A DNA stretch of 64,000 bases from contig NZ_JAQRMY010000003.1 of NCBI RefSeq assembly GCF_028613635.1, positions 694,787 to 758,786 of the forward strand. The letters run 5' to 3'. Shown here one piece after another: positions 53,998 to 63,916 of this stretch. A program made the translations under genes and the position numbers. Source of the DNA: Devosia sp. ZB163. Lineage in GTDB: Bacteria; Pseudomonadota; Alphaproteobacteria; Rhizobiales; Devosiaceae. The notes beneath the pieces were generated by a model. The model saw only the letters and a list, made by a program, of their open reading frames with translations, was not told the DNA's origin and made no database searches. Numbering within the stretch: the first letter of the stretch is position 1; each line of letters starts with the position of its first letter.

Positions 53998-55311
53998 TCA
54001 GGCGCCGAAGTACTTTTCTGCCAGCCGGACGAAGGCGGCGCCGCGTTCCTCGAAATTCCTGAACGCCTTGCCGGCCGTCTCGAGCTGCCCGTAGCTCGGG
54101 GCGCCCGGCGACAGGATCACCGTCTCGAACTTCGCCTGCCGGCCGGCGAGAGCCTTCAGCGCATCATCGAGCGTGCCGGCTTCGATGACCTCGATTTCCG
54201 GGGCAGCGGCGTAGGTGAGCGTCGCAAGCCGGTCGCCGGTCACGGGGAGGCAGACAAGGACGGTGACGCCGCGGTGGGCGAGGAGCTGGGAGAGTTCGGA
54301 GTAGTCCTGGTGCCGCTCGTGGCCGCCGGCGATCAACGCGATGCGGCCGCCCTGATAGGCGGCGAGCGCCGCCTTGGTGGCTTCGGGCGTGGTCGAGATC
54401 GAGTCGTTGACGAAGGTCACTTCGCCGACCTTGTGTTCCTCCAGCCGGTGCGGGAGCGGGGCGAACCGGGCGATGCCACGGACCACGCCCTCGAGGTCGG
54501 CGCCGGCCTTGAGCGCGATCTGGGCGGCAAGCAGGGCGTTGTTGAGGTTGTGCTCGCCCTTGAGGCGCGAGCGCGCCACGGCCGCGGCGATGCGATCGTG
54601 GATGAAGGGGGCAAGCTCGGGAATGAGGCGCTTCCGGTCGCGCAGCGCTTCCATCACCAGCGGATGGTCCAGCGCGCCGACGCCGAGGGCGACGGGGAAG
54701 GGGGCGTCGCGATCGATGAGGTTGAGCTTGTCCGAATAGTAGCGCTCGACGCTGCGATGCCAGTCCGTGTGCTCGGGCGAAAGGTTTGTAATTGCTGCGA
54801 TATCGGGCGTGAACGCCATGTCGGCGGTCTGGTAGCTCGAGAGCTCGAAGACGACGATCTGGTGCTTGTCGGCGATCTCGAGCGGGGCGAGCCCGACATT
54901 GCCGGCGAGGCCGGCGTCGAGGCCGGACTCCGTCAGCATCAGGTGCACGAGGGTGGCGGTGGTCGACTTGCCCTTGGTGCCGGAGATCGCGATGACCTTT
55001 CGGCCCTCACGGTAGGCCTCGCCCCAGAGGTTGAGATTGGAAGTGACGGCAATGCCGGCCTCACGGGCGACGGCGAAGACGGGCCGGTAGCGCGAGACGC
55101 CGGGGCTCTTCACGATGGTGGAAAAGAGCCTTGATTCAATGGCTTGGGTCAGGTCGGCAGGGGCGATGAAGGTCGTTTCCTCGACATCGGCTTCGCCGCT
55201 GTCGACGGTGACATAGACATGGGTGCCGGGGGCCCTGGCCTTGATGAAGGCGCGGGTCGAGCGGGCCTCGCGGCCGGCGCCATAGAGCAGGACGGGTTCG
55301 TCAAAGCGCAT
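53998..55311 (-). CDS. murD2: UDP-N-acetylmuramoyl-L-alanine--L-glutamate ligase (MurD2-like)
   Basis: 437 residues of the Mur ligase family: Rossmann-type N-terminus (LLYGAGREARSTRAFIKA), ATP loop ISGTKGKSTTATLVH, ELSSYQTADM, NLSPEHTDWH, then the C-terminal domain RLEEHKVGEVTFVNDSISTTPEAT and LIAGGHERHQDY. Standard MurD adds D-Glu; the partner gene upstream encodes MurL, which epimerises the terminal L-Glu. That context points to the L-Glu-adding MurD2 first described in Xanthomonas. It overlaps murL by 11 bp, so translation is coupled. Confidence 0.85.
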   Translation of the reverse strand: MRFDEPVLLYGAGREARSTRAFIKARAPGTHVYVTVDSGEADVEETTFIAPADLTQAIESRLFSTIVKSPGVSRYRPVFAVAREAGIAVTSNLNLWGEAYREGRKVIAISGTKGKSTTATLVHLMLTESGLDAGLAGNVGLAPLEIADKHQIVVFELSSYQTADMAFTPDIAAITNLSPEHTDWHRSVERYYSDKLNLIDRDAPFPVALGVGALDHPLVMEALRDRKRLIPELAPFIHDRIAAAVARSRLKGEHNLNNALLAAQIALKAGADLEGVVRGIARFAPLPHRLEEHKVGEVTFVNDSISTTPEATKAALAAYQGGRIALIAGGHERHQDYSELSQLLAHRGVTVLVCLPVTGDRLATLTYAAAPEIEVIEAGTLDDALKALAGRQAKFETVILSPGAPSYGQLETAGKAFRNFEERGAAFVRLAEKYFGA

Positions 55312-56629
55312 GCGGTGCGACTCGCTCGAAGATGGTCTTCGGGATGAGATGTTCTGGGCTATTGATCATCAGCTCGGCAAGGGCATCCTCGAGGCGGATC
55401 TGGCCGTACTGAGTCAGGAGATCGGGCTTGAGCGTTGAAACGATTGGCTCATTTTCCCATTCCGGCATCCGGGTAAGGGCGTAGAGGCAGGCCGCGGCTT
55501 CCTCGATTTCACCTACGCATTCCCACGGTTTCTGGCCCGCGAGGCCGGTCAGCTCGCGGAAGCTGCGCTCGTGGCTGGGCTGGGCGAGGAGGTCCTGGCC
55601 GAAGATGCCGACGAGGCGTTCCTTCGTCATCACCGGGGCGAAGATCAGGAACACGAAGTGGCATTTGGGGCAGTTGCCGCACCAGAGCGGGCCGGTGTTG
55701 CCGGCGAGCTTGAAGTTCTCGTTGCAGCTCGAGAACACGTGGTCGAAGCGCTGTACCCGGGTGAACAACCGGGCGATTTTGGCTTCCGAGTAGGGGCGAA
55801 GCAGCGAGAAGTAGCCCAGACTTCCGCCGGTGGATTCGGACAGTACGCGGGCGATGAGGTTTTCGAAGTCGAGCGACTTGGAATGCTGGTGGTTCGCCTG
55901 CCGCCCGTCGAACTCGACGTTCCCCTCGCTGGCCGAGCGCTCGTTGGAGAGGATGATCCGGTTGTGCCGGAAGAGGAGGGCGGTGAGCGCGGCGATCATC
56001 GAGTTGATCGCCGTCGAGGGTACGTGGCCGTTGTAGTAGCCGGGCTCCTTGCCGAGCCGGATCATCTCCGGATCGAGCCGGCGCGAGACGTAGAGCGGGC
56101 TGCGGCCGATGCGGTCGATGCTGGAGAGGATCGGGCCCTTGGGGTTCACCGCGAAGGGCGTGTAGTCGATGCCTGCCGCCTCGAGCAGCTCGACGCTCAC
56201 GAGCGAGTCCTTGCCGCCGCCGATGGGCAGCAGGGCACGGTCCTCGAGTTGCGGCGCAGCAGGGGGCGGGCCGTGGTCCTCGGGATCGTCGATCTCGATC
56301 TGGCCGAAGCGGATCAGGTTGTTGCGGGCATAGAACTCGGCGAGGCCGTTCTCGTAGACGTCGAGCGCGAAGTCGTGTTCGCGCACTGTCACCGGGAAGG
56401 GCACCACGACCTTGAGGGGGGCGCGGAGCTTGAAGTAGCTGACGCCGAGGACGATGGCGGTGAGCTGCAGCAGCTTCATGAAGGACGGGGTGGCGACGAC
56501 CGTCATGTCGCCGCCCGACGGGAAGGTCAGCACTTCGGAAAAGGACAGGCTATCGAGCCGATAGCGAAACGTCGCGGTGCCCGTCGACGGGTCGAAGACG
56601 GGGTGCTCGATGAAGAAGGTCTCGCTCAC
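55301..56629 (-). CDS. murL: UDP-N-acetyl-muramoyl-L-alanyl-L-glutamate epimerase
   Basis: 442 residues from GTG at 56629. The central LLPIGGGKDSLVSVELLEAAG is a PP-loop-like ATP site. It is followed by NGHVPSTAINSMIAALTALLF, LSNERSASEGNVEF and two Cys clusters (FSSCNENFK and LWCGNCPKCHFVF). These are the features of MurL, which uses ATP to invert the terminal L-Glu of UDP-MurNAc-L-Ala-L-Glu to D-Glu. It sits 2 bp after the metallophosphoesterase gene and overlaps murD2, forming one operon. Confidence 0.9.
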   Translation of the reverse strand: MSETFFIEHPVFDPSTGTATFRYRLDSLSFSEVLTFPSGGDMTVVATPSFMKLLQLTAIVLGVSYFKLRAPLKVVVPFPVTVREHDFALDVYENGLAEFYARNNLIRFGQIEIDDPEDHGPPPAAPQLEDRALLPIGGGKDSLVSVELLEAAGIDYTPFAVNPKGPILSSIDRIGRSPLYVSRRLDPEMIRLGKEPGYYNGHVPSTAINSMIAALTALLFRHNRIILSNERSASEGNVEFDGRQANHQHSKSLDFENLIARVLSESTGGSLGYFSLLRPYSEAKIARLFTRVQRFDHVFSSCNENFKLAGNTGPLWCGNCPKCHFVFLIFAPVMTKERLVGIFGQDLLAQPSHERSFRELTGLAGQKPWECVGEIEEAAACLYALTRMPEWENEPIVSTLKPDLLTQYGQIRLEDALAELMINSPEHLIPKTIFERVAPHAL

Positions 56630-56631
56630 GC

Positions 56632-57525
56632 TCAGTAGATCCTCAGGCTCAGACGCAGCACAATATCGGTCGAAAGGCGCTGAAAGCCAAACTCGCGCAG
56701 CGTGCACTGCCAGGACGTGCCGAGCCGCTGGATCGAGAACAGGTTGTAGCGGGCCGGATCGTGCCCGCCGGTCTCGCCCTGGGCGGCACCGGCCGCAGCG
56801 ACGCCGACGACCGGGACATCCCCCTTGGGCCCGGGGATCGCATAGATGGAGGATTGGTGGGTGTGGCCGTGCAGTATCAGCTCGGCGCCACTCTCGGCGA
56901 TGGCCCGGCGGAAGCGCTTGGCGCCATAGAGCCCAAGGCGCGGATGGGCCTGTTCCTGGTTGGGCGGATGGTGGATGAGGACGACGCGGAAGTAGCCGCC
57001 ATCGCCGAGCAGCTTCAGGCAGCGTGCGAGCCGCTCGGCCTGGTCTTCCTCGAACTTGCCGGCGGCGATCCAGGGGGCGGTCGGGACGGCGCTGTTGCAC
57101 GAGACGATGGCGACATCGCCGACACGGCGCACGAATGGGAAGGCGTGGTCGTCAAGCGTTTCGCCGGTGACGTAGCCGTCCCAGCGGTCGATGGCCTTCT
57201 GGAGCTGGCCCTTGATGTAGGCGTCGTGGTTGCCCGGGCTGATGCAGACCTGCTCGGGCGGGCCGACGGTCTCGAGCCAGTTGTAGGCGGCGTTGATCTC
57301 GGCATCGAGCGCGAGGTTGACGAGATCGCCGGTGACGACGGTGAAATCGGGGTTCTGCTCGCGCATGTGGCGGATGAGCTTGGTCAGCCCTTCGCCCGCG
57401 AGCGTCTTCTCGCGCTTGATCTTCCAGTTGAGGAAGCCCGTGATCCGCTTGCTCATCAGGTCCCGCGCCCGAACGGGGGGCAGCGGCGCCAGATGGACGT
57501 CGGAGAGGTGGGCGAGCGTTATCAT
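56632..57525 (-). CDS. Metallophosphoesterase (calcineurin-like), murL operon
   Basis: 297 residues from ATG at 57525. All metal motifs are present: [32 protein letters not shown], and the C-terminal LIHHPPNQ and [11 protein letters not shown]. It hydrolyses phosphoester bonds; nucleotide or lipid phosphates are typical substrates. The stop lies 2 bp from the murL start, so it is the first gene of the murL-murD2 operon. A role in cell-wall precursor chemistry is an inference from context. Confidence 0.93.
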   Translation of the reverse strand: MITLAHLSDVHLAPLPPVRARDLMSKRITGFLNWKIKREKTLAGEGLTKLIRHMREQNPDFTVVTGDLVNLALDAEINAAYNWLETVGPPEQVCISPGNHDAYIKGQLQKAIDRWDGYVTGETLDDHAFPFVRRVGDVAIVSCNSAVPTAPWIAAGKFEEDQAERLARCLKLLGDGGYFRVVLIHHPPNQEQAHPRLGLYGAKRFRRAIAESGAELILHGHTHQSSIYAIPGPKGDVPVVGVAAAGAAQGETGGHDPARYNLFSIQRLGTSWQCTLREFGFQRLSTDIVLRLSLRIY

Positions 57526-57610
57526 TGCCGGGGTAATGCCATGCGGAGCGGTGCATGGAAATGCCTTAGTTTGTGCCGTAGGTATTTGCCTGTTCAAGAG
57601 AGGCATGCCC

Positions 57611-58084
57611 ATGAAGATGAGCCGCTGGCAGCGGGCACGGACGACTGCGCACCTTTTCCTGGTCGGCGTTCGCCGCCGTATGGTGCTCGGTGCGCGCGCA
57701 GTGCTGGTCGACGACGGCCGGGTGCTGCTGCTCCGGCACACCTACACGCCAGGCTGGCACTTCCCCGGCGGGGGCGTCGAACCCGGCGAAACGGCCGAGG
57801 AAGCAGCACGGCGCGAGGCGGAAGAAGAGACCGGCTTCCGCGTCGAGGGGCCCATGAGCATGCTCGGGCTCTATCTGCACAAGCACGAGGCGACGGACCG
57901 CGACCACGTGGCGGTGTTCGTGGCGCGCGCGCATCGACAGGTGAAGCCGTTCCGGCCCAACGGCGAGATCGCCGAGATCGGCTGGTTTGCCTTCGACGCG
58001 CTGCCCGAGGGGGTGAACTCCGGCACGGCGCGGAGGGTGGCGGAGGTTGCGGCGGGTGCGCGGGATGTGCCGGGGTTGTGGTGA
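57611..58084 (+). CDS. NUDIX hydrolase
   Basis: 157 residues from ATG at 57611, which has AGAGG 7 bases upstream. The NUDIX box [24 protein letters not shown] is complete, so Mg-dependent hydrolysis of a nucleoside diphosphate-linked compound is expected. The N-terminus [27 protein letters not shown] is typical of the small general NUDIX group. It is divergent from the metallophosphoesterase gene with 85 bp between. Confidence 0.93.
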   Translation: MKMSRWQRARTTAHLFLVGVRRRMVLGARAVLVDDGRVLLLRHTYTPGWHFPGGGVEPGETAEEAARREAEEETGFRVEGPMSMLGLYLHKHEATDRDHVAVFVARAHRQVKPFRPNGEIAEIGWFAFDALPEGVNSGTARRVAEVAAGARDVPGLW

Positions 58085-58144
58085 GAGGGGCACGGACAGT
58101 CGGTGGCCGGTCGTCGCTGCCTGGCAATCCGTGCCTGCACCTCC

Positions 58145-58573
58145 TTAGGTCAGTCGCGCCATTTCGACGAGACGGGCGTCGAGTTCGGGCAGCATGACGA
58201 CGCTTTCGTTGGCGTTCGGATCGGTGCGCGCGCCCATGAACACGGCTGGAGTGTCGCTAGGGTTCACCGCGACGTGCGGCAGCCCAGCCGGGATGAACAG
58301 GTAGTCCCCCGGACGAATGACATCGCGGTGCTCAAGTTTGGCGCCGGTGAAAAGCTCTACCTCGCCTCCGCTCATCATGAAGAGGGCGGACTCGTGCGCT
58401 GCGTGAAGGTGCGCGCTGGTACGCCTGCCGGGCGGCAGGGAAATGATGCCCAGCCACAGCCCGGCGGCGCCAGCCGTCTCGGCGCTGACGCCAGCAGAGT
58501 AGATCGAACCCTGCTCAGCCTGTGCCGGAGTGCCGGCACCACGGATTACCTTTGCCTGACGCTCGGTGATCAT
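58145..58573 (-). CDS. Cupin domain protein
   Basis: 142 residues from ATG at 58573, preceded by GGAGGAAA. A single cupin: RTSAHLHAAHESALFMMSGGEVELF with the His/Glu metal ligands, and GDYLFIPAGLPHVAVNPSDTPAVFMGARTDP. The N-terminal part is short. A substrate is not evident. It is divergent from a winged-helix/TPR regulator 110 bp away that may control it. Confidence 0.88.
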   Translation of the reverse strand: MITERQAKVIRGAGTPAQAEQGSIYSAGVSAETAGAAGLWLGIISLPPGRRTSAHLHAAHESALFMMSGGEVELFTGAKLEHRDVIRPGDYLFIPAGLPHVAVNPSDTPAVFMGARTDPNANESVVMLPELDARLVEMARLT

Positions 58574-58683
58574 GCCAGTTTCCTCCGGGATGAACCTCGG
58601 AGCATCCTGGCGGCTGCGGCCGGTCGTTGTCTTGAAGCCGGCTCCGAAAACCTGCGAGAAGTTCCGAAAACGCATTGGGGGAA

Positions 58684-60213
58684 ATGTCCTCGCGCTGCTT
58701 CGTATTCGGCTCTCATGTCCTTGATGTCGATCGCGAACGGCTCACCCGTGATGCGCGACCGCTTGCGGTCGGCGCCCGGGGCATGGCCATGCTTGGGACC
58801 TTGCTGGCTGCCCGTGGCAAGGCAGTCGACAAGTCGCAGCTGATGGAAGCTGCGTGGCCGGGGCTGGCCGTCGAGGAGAGCAATCTCTCCGTCCAGATCG
58901 CCGCGCTTCGCAAGCTTCTCGGTCCGGCCCCCGACGGCACGGCGTGGATCGAAACGGTGCCGCGGGTCGGCTATCGGTTCGCCGGCGAGGTGGCGTCGGA
59001 GGAAAGTCCCTCGGCGGGGCTCGATCCCGTCACTCGTTCGCCACGAGCCAGGATCGCCGTGGTACCGTTCGACAACGTCAGCGGCGATCCGAAGCAGGAA
59101 TACTTTGTCGACGGCATCACCGACGACATCATCACCGCTCTTTCGAGATTCAGATGGTTTCTGGTCGCATCGCGCGGCAGCAGCTTCGCCTACAAGGGCC
59201 TCGGCAAGGATCCCAAGGCCATCGGCAGCGATCTGGGCGTGTCGTTTCTGGTCGAGGGCAGCGTCCGCCGCGCCGGGCACAGGGTGCGGGTCACAGCCGA
59301 CCTTGTCGAGGTGGCCAGCGGCACAACGGTCTGGTCCGAGCAGTACAACATCGAGGACTCGGAGATCTTCGCCGTCCAGGATGCGATTGCCGAGCGGGTG
59401 GCGGGTGCAGTCGAGCCCGAACTGCTGAGGCGAGATTCCATTCGCGTCGCACATCACACCGGCAACCTGACAGCCTGGGACCTTGTCCGGCAGGGCACCT
59501 GGAATTTCCACAAGGTGTCGAAACCGACGCATGTCGAGGCTCGCAGGCTGTTCAGCGCCGCGTGCGCGCGCGATGAAGCCCTAGCTGAGGCGCAGTTCTG
59601 GAGGGCGCGGGTCAACGCCGGTCTTGTCGCCTACGGGTGGTCGACCGATGCCGAGGCCGACCTTCGGGAGGGGCTGGAGGCGGCATTGCGGGCCATCTAC
59701 CTGGACGGCCAGAACCCGTACTCGCACTATGCGCTGGCGATCATCTCGGTCTATTCAGACCGCCAGCCGCAGGCTGTGCTTGCTGCCGAGAGGGCCGTTG
59801 AACTGAGCCCCAGCTTCGCGCTTGGACACCTCGTGCTTGGCATGTCGCAGCTGTTCAGCGGTGATGCCAAGGCCGCCATCGGCCCGCTGGCCCATGGCCT
59901 CCGCCTAAATCCGCACGATCCCCAGAACCCAGTCTGGTTCAACCTGCTTGCCCTTGCCCACTTCTTCTCAGGCGACACGGTTGCCTCACTGGACACCGCT
60001 CGCGCTGCCCTGAAGATCCGCCCGGACTCGAAGCCGCTGCTGCTGACCCTTGCTTGCTGCCATGCGGCGCGGGGCGAGTGGGACAATGCTCGGAGCACGG
60101 CGCGACTGGCAGGTGACGTGCAGGTCAAAGGGAACGACGCGCTCGAACCGATGCGCCGTCACAACCCGGAGTGGGACCGCCGCATTCGCGCGCTTCTCGA
60201 ACGGACTCGGTGA
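58684..60213 (+). CDS. Winged-helix transcriptional regulator with TolB-like and TPR domains
   Basis: 509 residues. OmpR/CadC-type DNA-binding domain at ~1-100 (LAVGARGMAMLGTLLAARGKAVDKSQLMEAAW, VEESNLSVQIAALRKLLG, ETVPRVGYRFAGEV). Residues ~120-260 are a TolB-like adenylate-cyclase-associated domain (RIAVVPFDNVSGDPKQEYFVDGITDDIITALSRF, ITADLVEVASGTTVWSEQYN). TPR repeats follow. There is no membrane helix, so it is cytosolic. ATG at 58684 is preferred, though a TTG three codons earlier is also possible. It is divergent from the cupin gene. Confidence 0.88.
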   Translation: MSSRCFVFGSHVLDVDRERLTRDARPLAVGARGMAMLGTLLAARGKAVDKSQLMEAAWPGLAVEESNLSVQIAALRKLLGPAPDGTAWIETVPRVGYRFAGEVASEESPSAGLDPVTRSPRARIAVVPFDNVSGDPKQEYFVDGITDDIITALSRFRWFLVASRGSSFAYKGLGKDPKAIGSDLGVSFLVEGSVRRAGHRVRVTADLVEVASGTTVWSEQYNIEDSEIFAVQDAIAERVAGAVEPELLRRDSIRVAHHTGNLTAWDLVRQGTWNFHKVSKPTHVEARRLFSAACARDEALAEAQFWRARVNAGLVAYGWSTDAEADLREGLEAALRAIYLDGQNPYSHYALAIISVYSDRQPQAVLAAERAVELSPSFALGHLVLGMSQLFSGDAKAAIGPLAHGLRLNPHDPQNPVWFNLLALAHFFSGDTVASLDTARAALKIRPDSKPLLLTLACCHAARGEWDNARSTARLAGDVQVKGNDALEPMRRHNPEWDRRIRALLERTR

Positions 60214-60426
60214 TTGTTGCGAAGGCCGAGCCGCAAATGGCCGCTTCTGGCCCAATGCGACGTCCGGAGGCATCCGGTGTTGTTTGTATCAGCAGTCCGA
60301 CTAGATCGGTTCGTTTGATGTCGGCACCAGGTCCAGCTGTGCGGCCAACACGGAACTTTCGAGCATATGAAACCCGAAGGCAGGGAAGCCGCGACCCGGT
60401 CCCCTGGCCGGGAGCGGGAGAGTTCC

Positions 60427-60525
60427 CTGACGACGTCGAAGTTCGCCGAAGGGCAGATCGCCTTTGTGCTCAAGCACGTCATTCGGGCAGAATCGGTGAA
60501 TGCAGCAGCCGTCCGCAATGGGTAG
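60427..60525 (+). pseudogene. Possible IS3-type transposase OrfA remnant
   Basis: In the gap before the SelA-like gene, the plus frame from 60427 reads LTTSKFAEGQIAFVLKHVIR and so on, ending RNG-stop at 60525. The pattern SKF-E-QIAF-LK followed by V...R.G matches the N-terminal HTH of IS3-family OrfA proteins, but it breaks off after 32 residues and lacks a start codon. The rest of the 60214-60574 gap shows no gene and no terminal repeat. It suggests an old insertion at this point. Confidence 0.45.
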
Positions 60526-60574
60526 GCTGACGCCCAACGAATGGATTCGCCATTTTCGCGAGGGGGTTCTGCGG

Positions 60575-61675
60575 GTGGGCATCTACGAAGACCTGGGCAT
60601 CAAGCCGATCATCAACGCGTCAGCAACACTCACCAAACTTGGTGGATCGCGCATGCCCGGGGAAGTCCTCGCGGCAATGAATGCGGCTGCTGGCTCATTT
60701 GTCGATCTGCCACTCTTTCAAACGCGGGTCGGCGACCGTATCGCCGAGCTCACCCGGAATGACGCGGCATTCGTTTCCTCAGGTGCGGCAGGCGGGATCG
60801 TGCTCGCGGTCGCGACTCTCATGGCAGCGCCGAACGAACCCGATCCGATGGCGTATCCAATGCTCAAGGGCATCACCAAGAACGAAGCCATCGTTTTCAC
60901 TTCGCAGCGTAACGGCTACGACTTCGCGATTCTTCAGACCGGCGCCTCTCTCGTTGAGTGCGACGACACACTCGAATCGTTCGAGGCGGCCATAACCGGC
61001 CGTACGGCGTGCCTGGTCTGGTTTGCCGGGGCGCTGGCAGCGAAATCTCCGCCGATCGAGGATGTCATCGCGATCGCCAGGAAGCACCGCGTCCCGGTTC
61101 TGGTTGACGCCGCTGCCCAGATTCCACCGGTTTCGAGTTTCTGGCACTACACAAAGGCCCTCGGCTGCGAGGGTGTCGTCTTCAGTGGCGGCAAAGGTAT
61201 CCGTGGGCCGCAATCTGCCGGTCTGGTTCTTGGGACCAGGGAATTGATCGCAGGTTGCCGCCGACTTTCAGCGCCAACGCAGGGCATCGGTCGACCTCTG
61301 AAAGTCGGAAAGGAAGAACTCGCCGGAATGCTGGCCGCCGTCCGGTACACGCTGGATCAGGACGAAGACGCGGTTCTCCAAGGCTACGAGTCGGTCGTCC
61401 AGAACTGGATCGGAGGGCTCGCCGGAATCGCGGGAGTGACGACGGAACGCGGCTTCCCAAGTGAAGCTGGTCAACCTCACGCCCGCGCAATCGTTCGTCT
61501 CGATGCCGGATTCAGGAAGACGCGCGACCAGGTCGTTGACGAACTCAAGACCGGCGATGTCTGGATTGAGGTAGCTGCACTGGAACCGAACGCCATAGCC
61601 TTGAATCCGCAGACGCTGACGAGCGAAGAGGCCGATGTCGTTGCTGCTCGATTGCGGCAGGTTCTGACAAGCTGA
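60575..61675 (+). CDS. SelA-like PLP-dependent enzyme (DgaE/selenocysteine synthase family)
   Basis: 366 residues from GTG at 60575, with AGGGGG 8 bases upstream; an ATG at 60500 would add 25 residues overlapping the IS3 remnant. It begins IYEDLGIKPIINASATLTKLGGS as in SelA-like enzymes, with SGAAGGIVLAVA and the PLP-Lys region VVFSGGKGIRGPQSAGLVLG. Relatives include DgaE and other fold-type I enzymes acting on amino-sugar or amino acids; selenium chemistry is not implied. Codon choice is less G/C-biased than in neighbours. Confidence 0.88.
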   Translation: MGIYEDLGIKPIINASATLTKLGGSRMPGEVLAAMNAAAGSFVDLPLFQTRVGDRIAELTRNDAAFVSSGAAGGIVLAVATLMAAPNEPDPMAYPMLKGITKNEAIVFTSQRNGYDFAILQTGASLVECDDTLESFEAAITGRTACLVWFAGALAAKSPPIEDVIAIARKHRVPVLVDAAAQIPPVSSFWHYTKALGCEGVVFSGGKGIRGPQSAGLVLGTRELIAGCRRLSAPTQGIGRPLKVGKEELAGMLAAVRYTLDQDEDAVLQGYESVVQNWIGGLAGIAGVTTERGFPSEAGQPHARAIVRLDAGFRKTRDQVVDELKTGDVWIEVAALEPNAIALNPQTLTSEEADVVAARLRQVLTS

Positions 61676-61697
61676 TCAAGTCTCCAGGAAATCATCG

Positions 61698-62222
61698 ATG
61701 GCATTCAATGTCCGCAAGCGCGGCAAACTCACCTATTACTATGAAGGCGATCGACCTGTTCTCTCGGCGCTGGTCACCGAGGAACAGGCGGATGGCGACC
61801 TCAAGATTCATTTCGCTGGTCTGACAGGTGGCTACTCAGCCAAGGGCGTATTGGGACTCAGCGAACTCGTGTCGATGGATCCCCACCAGGAAGTCGCGCT
61901 GGTCTTCAGGTGCTGGGAGAAGTGGTTGGTCGAGGCGGGAATCTGCTCGTCCTTGCAGGATATCGACTTCATCGAGATGCACGCGTTCGGTGCCCAACCG
62001 AAGACCCCGAACATCCTCGCCGACCCCGCCGGATATGCTGCTGAGCAGGATCGCCTTCGGAAAGCCTACGCCGAGGCGTACTCAGCCTTCTTCGCCGATC
62101 ACCTTCCCGAAAATGGGGTTCCCTGCCGCTTCACAGTCCATCTGATCGATTTCCCGGACAAGGCGGCCTCGTACGAGTTCTATTCGACCGCGCTCCTTCA
62201 ACGCGCATTGCAGAAGGGTTAG
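61698..62222 (+). CDS. Hypothetical protein, 174 aa, downstream of SelA-like gene
   Basis: ATG at 61698, 22 bp after the SelA-like stop, so likely the same transcript. The protein is soluble: KRGKLTYYYEGDRPVLSALV, LGLSELVSMDPHQEVALVFRCWEKWLVEAG, FADHLPENGVPCRFTVHLIDFP. No family is recognised. Like its neighbour it uses fewer G/C-ending codons than the rest of the window. The pair could be a transferred two-gene unit. Confidence 0.75.
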   Translation: MAFNVRKRGKLTYYYEGDRPVLSALVTEEQADGDLKIHFAGLTGGYSAKGVLGLSELVSMDPHQEVALVFRCWEKWLVEAGICSSLQDIDFIEMHAFGAQPKTPNILADPAGYAAEQDRLRKAYAEAYSAFFADHLPENGVPCRFTVHLIDFPDKAASYEFYSTALLQRALQKG

Positions 62223-62287
62223 TTCTCACTAGTCCACGGGCGGCGAGGACATATTGCCGCTCCCACTGGCGGTGTGGATGGCCGTGA

Positions 62288-62944
<657 letters not shown>

Positions 62945-62952
62945 TCACCGGA

Positions 62953-62983
62953 GCGTCGAAGGGGCGCCGTTCTCCTTCGACGC
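62953..62983 (+). terminator. Hairpin after the GST gene
   Basis: GCGTCGAAGG and CCTTCGACGC form a perfect 10-bp stem with an 11-base loop, 8 bp after the GST stop. No T-run follows, so termination by itself is uncertain. The rest of the 411-bp gap to 63355 shows no gene or repeat that can be supported. Confidence 0.5.
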
Positions 62984-63355
62984 GCCGGCCTGTTCTGCTT
63001 CATTGCCAACGCCAAGAGCGCCTTCCCTTGCGAACGAGAGGGGCATTTGCAGCTTGTAGCCCGGTCGCATTGTCTGCCTGTCGCCTCACTATCACCACGA
63101 CCGGTCTTTAGCTCGGCGGCCGGCGATTTTGCGCGGGGGCGCGACATCGGAGGAGAGCGGTCTTGATTTTCGGCTGCATGTCCATAATTTTGCGTGGACG
63201 CATTGCCCGGCTGGGTGCTAATGCGCGTTTCAGGCGTCAGGAGGCGCCCAGGATGGAGAAGGCTTTTTACGTGATCCGACGACCGTGATGGTCGCTCGCC
63301 CGGCAGCGCTGATGCCGGCCACGTATGTCCTTGTCTCCAGTTCCTGGACCCATTC

Positions 63356-63916
63356 ATGACCGCGCCGTCTGTTTTCGTCGCTGCCGAGGCAGCGCCTCCG
63401 CAACCGGGCTCGCCCGATGTCCGGCTCGCCACTCCCGAAGATGACCAGTTCGTCGAAGCCCTGCAGGCCCTTGCGTTCGGGCCTGGGCGCTTTGCACGTA
63501 CGGCGTTCCGGGTGCGCGAGCGCTTCCCGATCGATCCGTCGCTGAGCCTCATCGCCGAAGTGAACGGCATCGCCTGCGGGTCGGTGTGGATGACGCCGAT
63601 CAGCGTGGGCGGTCTCGACGGGTACCTCCTGGGGCCGCTCGCGACGCATCCGAACTTCCGCAAGCGCGGCGCCGGCAAGCTGCTGGCGCGCGAAGTCACG
63701 CGTCTCGCGCTCGAGCGGGGGGAGGGCGGCTTCGTGCTGCTCGTCGGTGACCGCGACTATTATTGCCCGCTCGGCTGGGTGCCGACGGAACTGGGGGCGA
63801 TCGAGTTCCCCGGACCAGTCGACCCCGCGCGCGTGCTGGTCTATTCTGCCGATCCCACCATGGCCGCGCGGCTTTCGGGGCCGATCAAGGCATTCGGAGC
63901 GGGCAAGCGGTCATAA
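63356..63916 (+). CDS. GNAT family N-acetyltransferase (YhbS-like)
   Basis: 186 residues. Single GNAT domain: VRLATPEDDQFVEALQALAFG, LIAEVNGIACGSVWMTPISVGG, LGPLATHPNFRKRGAGKLLAREVTRLALERG with the acetyl-CoA loop, and GDRDYYCPLGWVPTELG, the YhbS-type signature. The first ~20 residues (EAAPPQPGSPD) are a flexible leader. The acceptor is unknown. The gene ends 84 bp before the window edge. Confidence 0.9.
   Translation: MTAPSVFVAAEAAPPQPGSPDVRLATPEDDQFVEALQALAFGPGRFARTAFRVRERFPIDPSLSLIAEVNGIACGSVWMTPISVGGLDGYLLGPLATHPNFRKRGAGKLLAREVTRLALERGEGGFVLLVGDRDYYCPLGWVPTELGAIEFPGPVDPARVLVYSADPTMAARLSGPIKAFGAGKRS

Noticed and set aside
57293-57610. Upstream extension of the NUDIX reading frame
   Set aside because: It overlaps the metallophosphoesterase gene antisense; the start at 57611 has the ribosome site.
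63070-63240. Short minus-strand ORF starting MDMQPKIKTALL near 63.2 kb
   Set aside because: No ribosome site, Pro/Arg-rich after 12 residues and no neighbour support.
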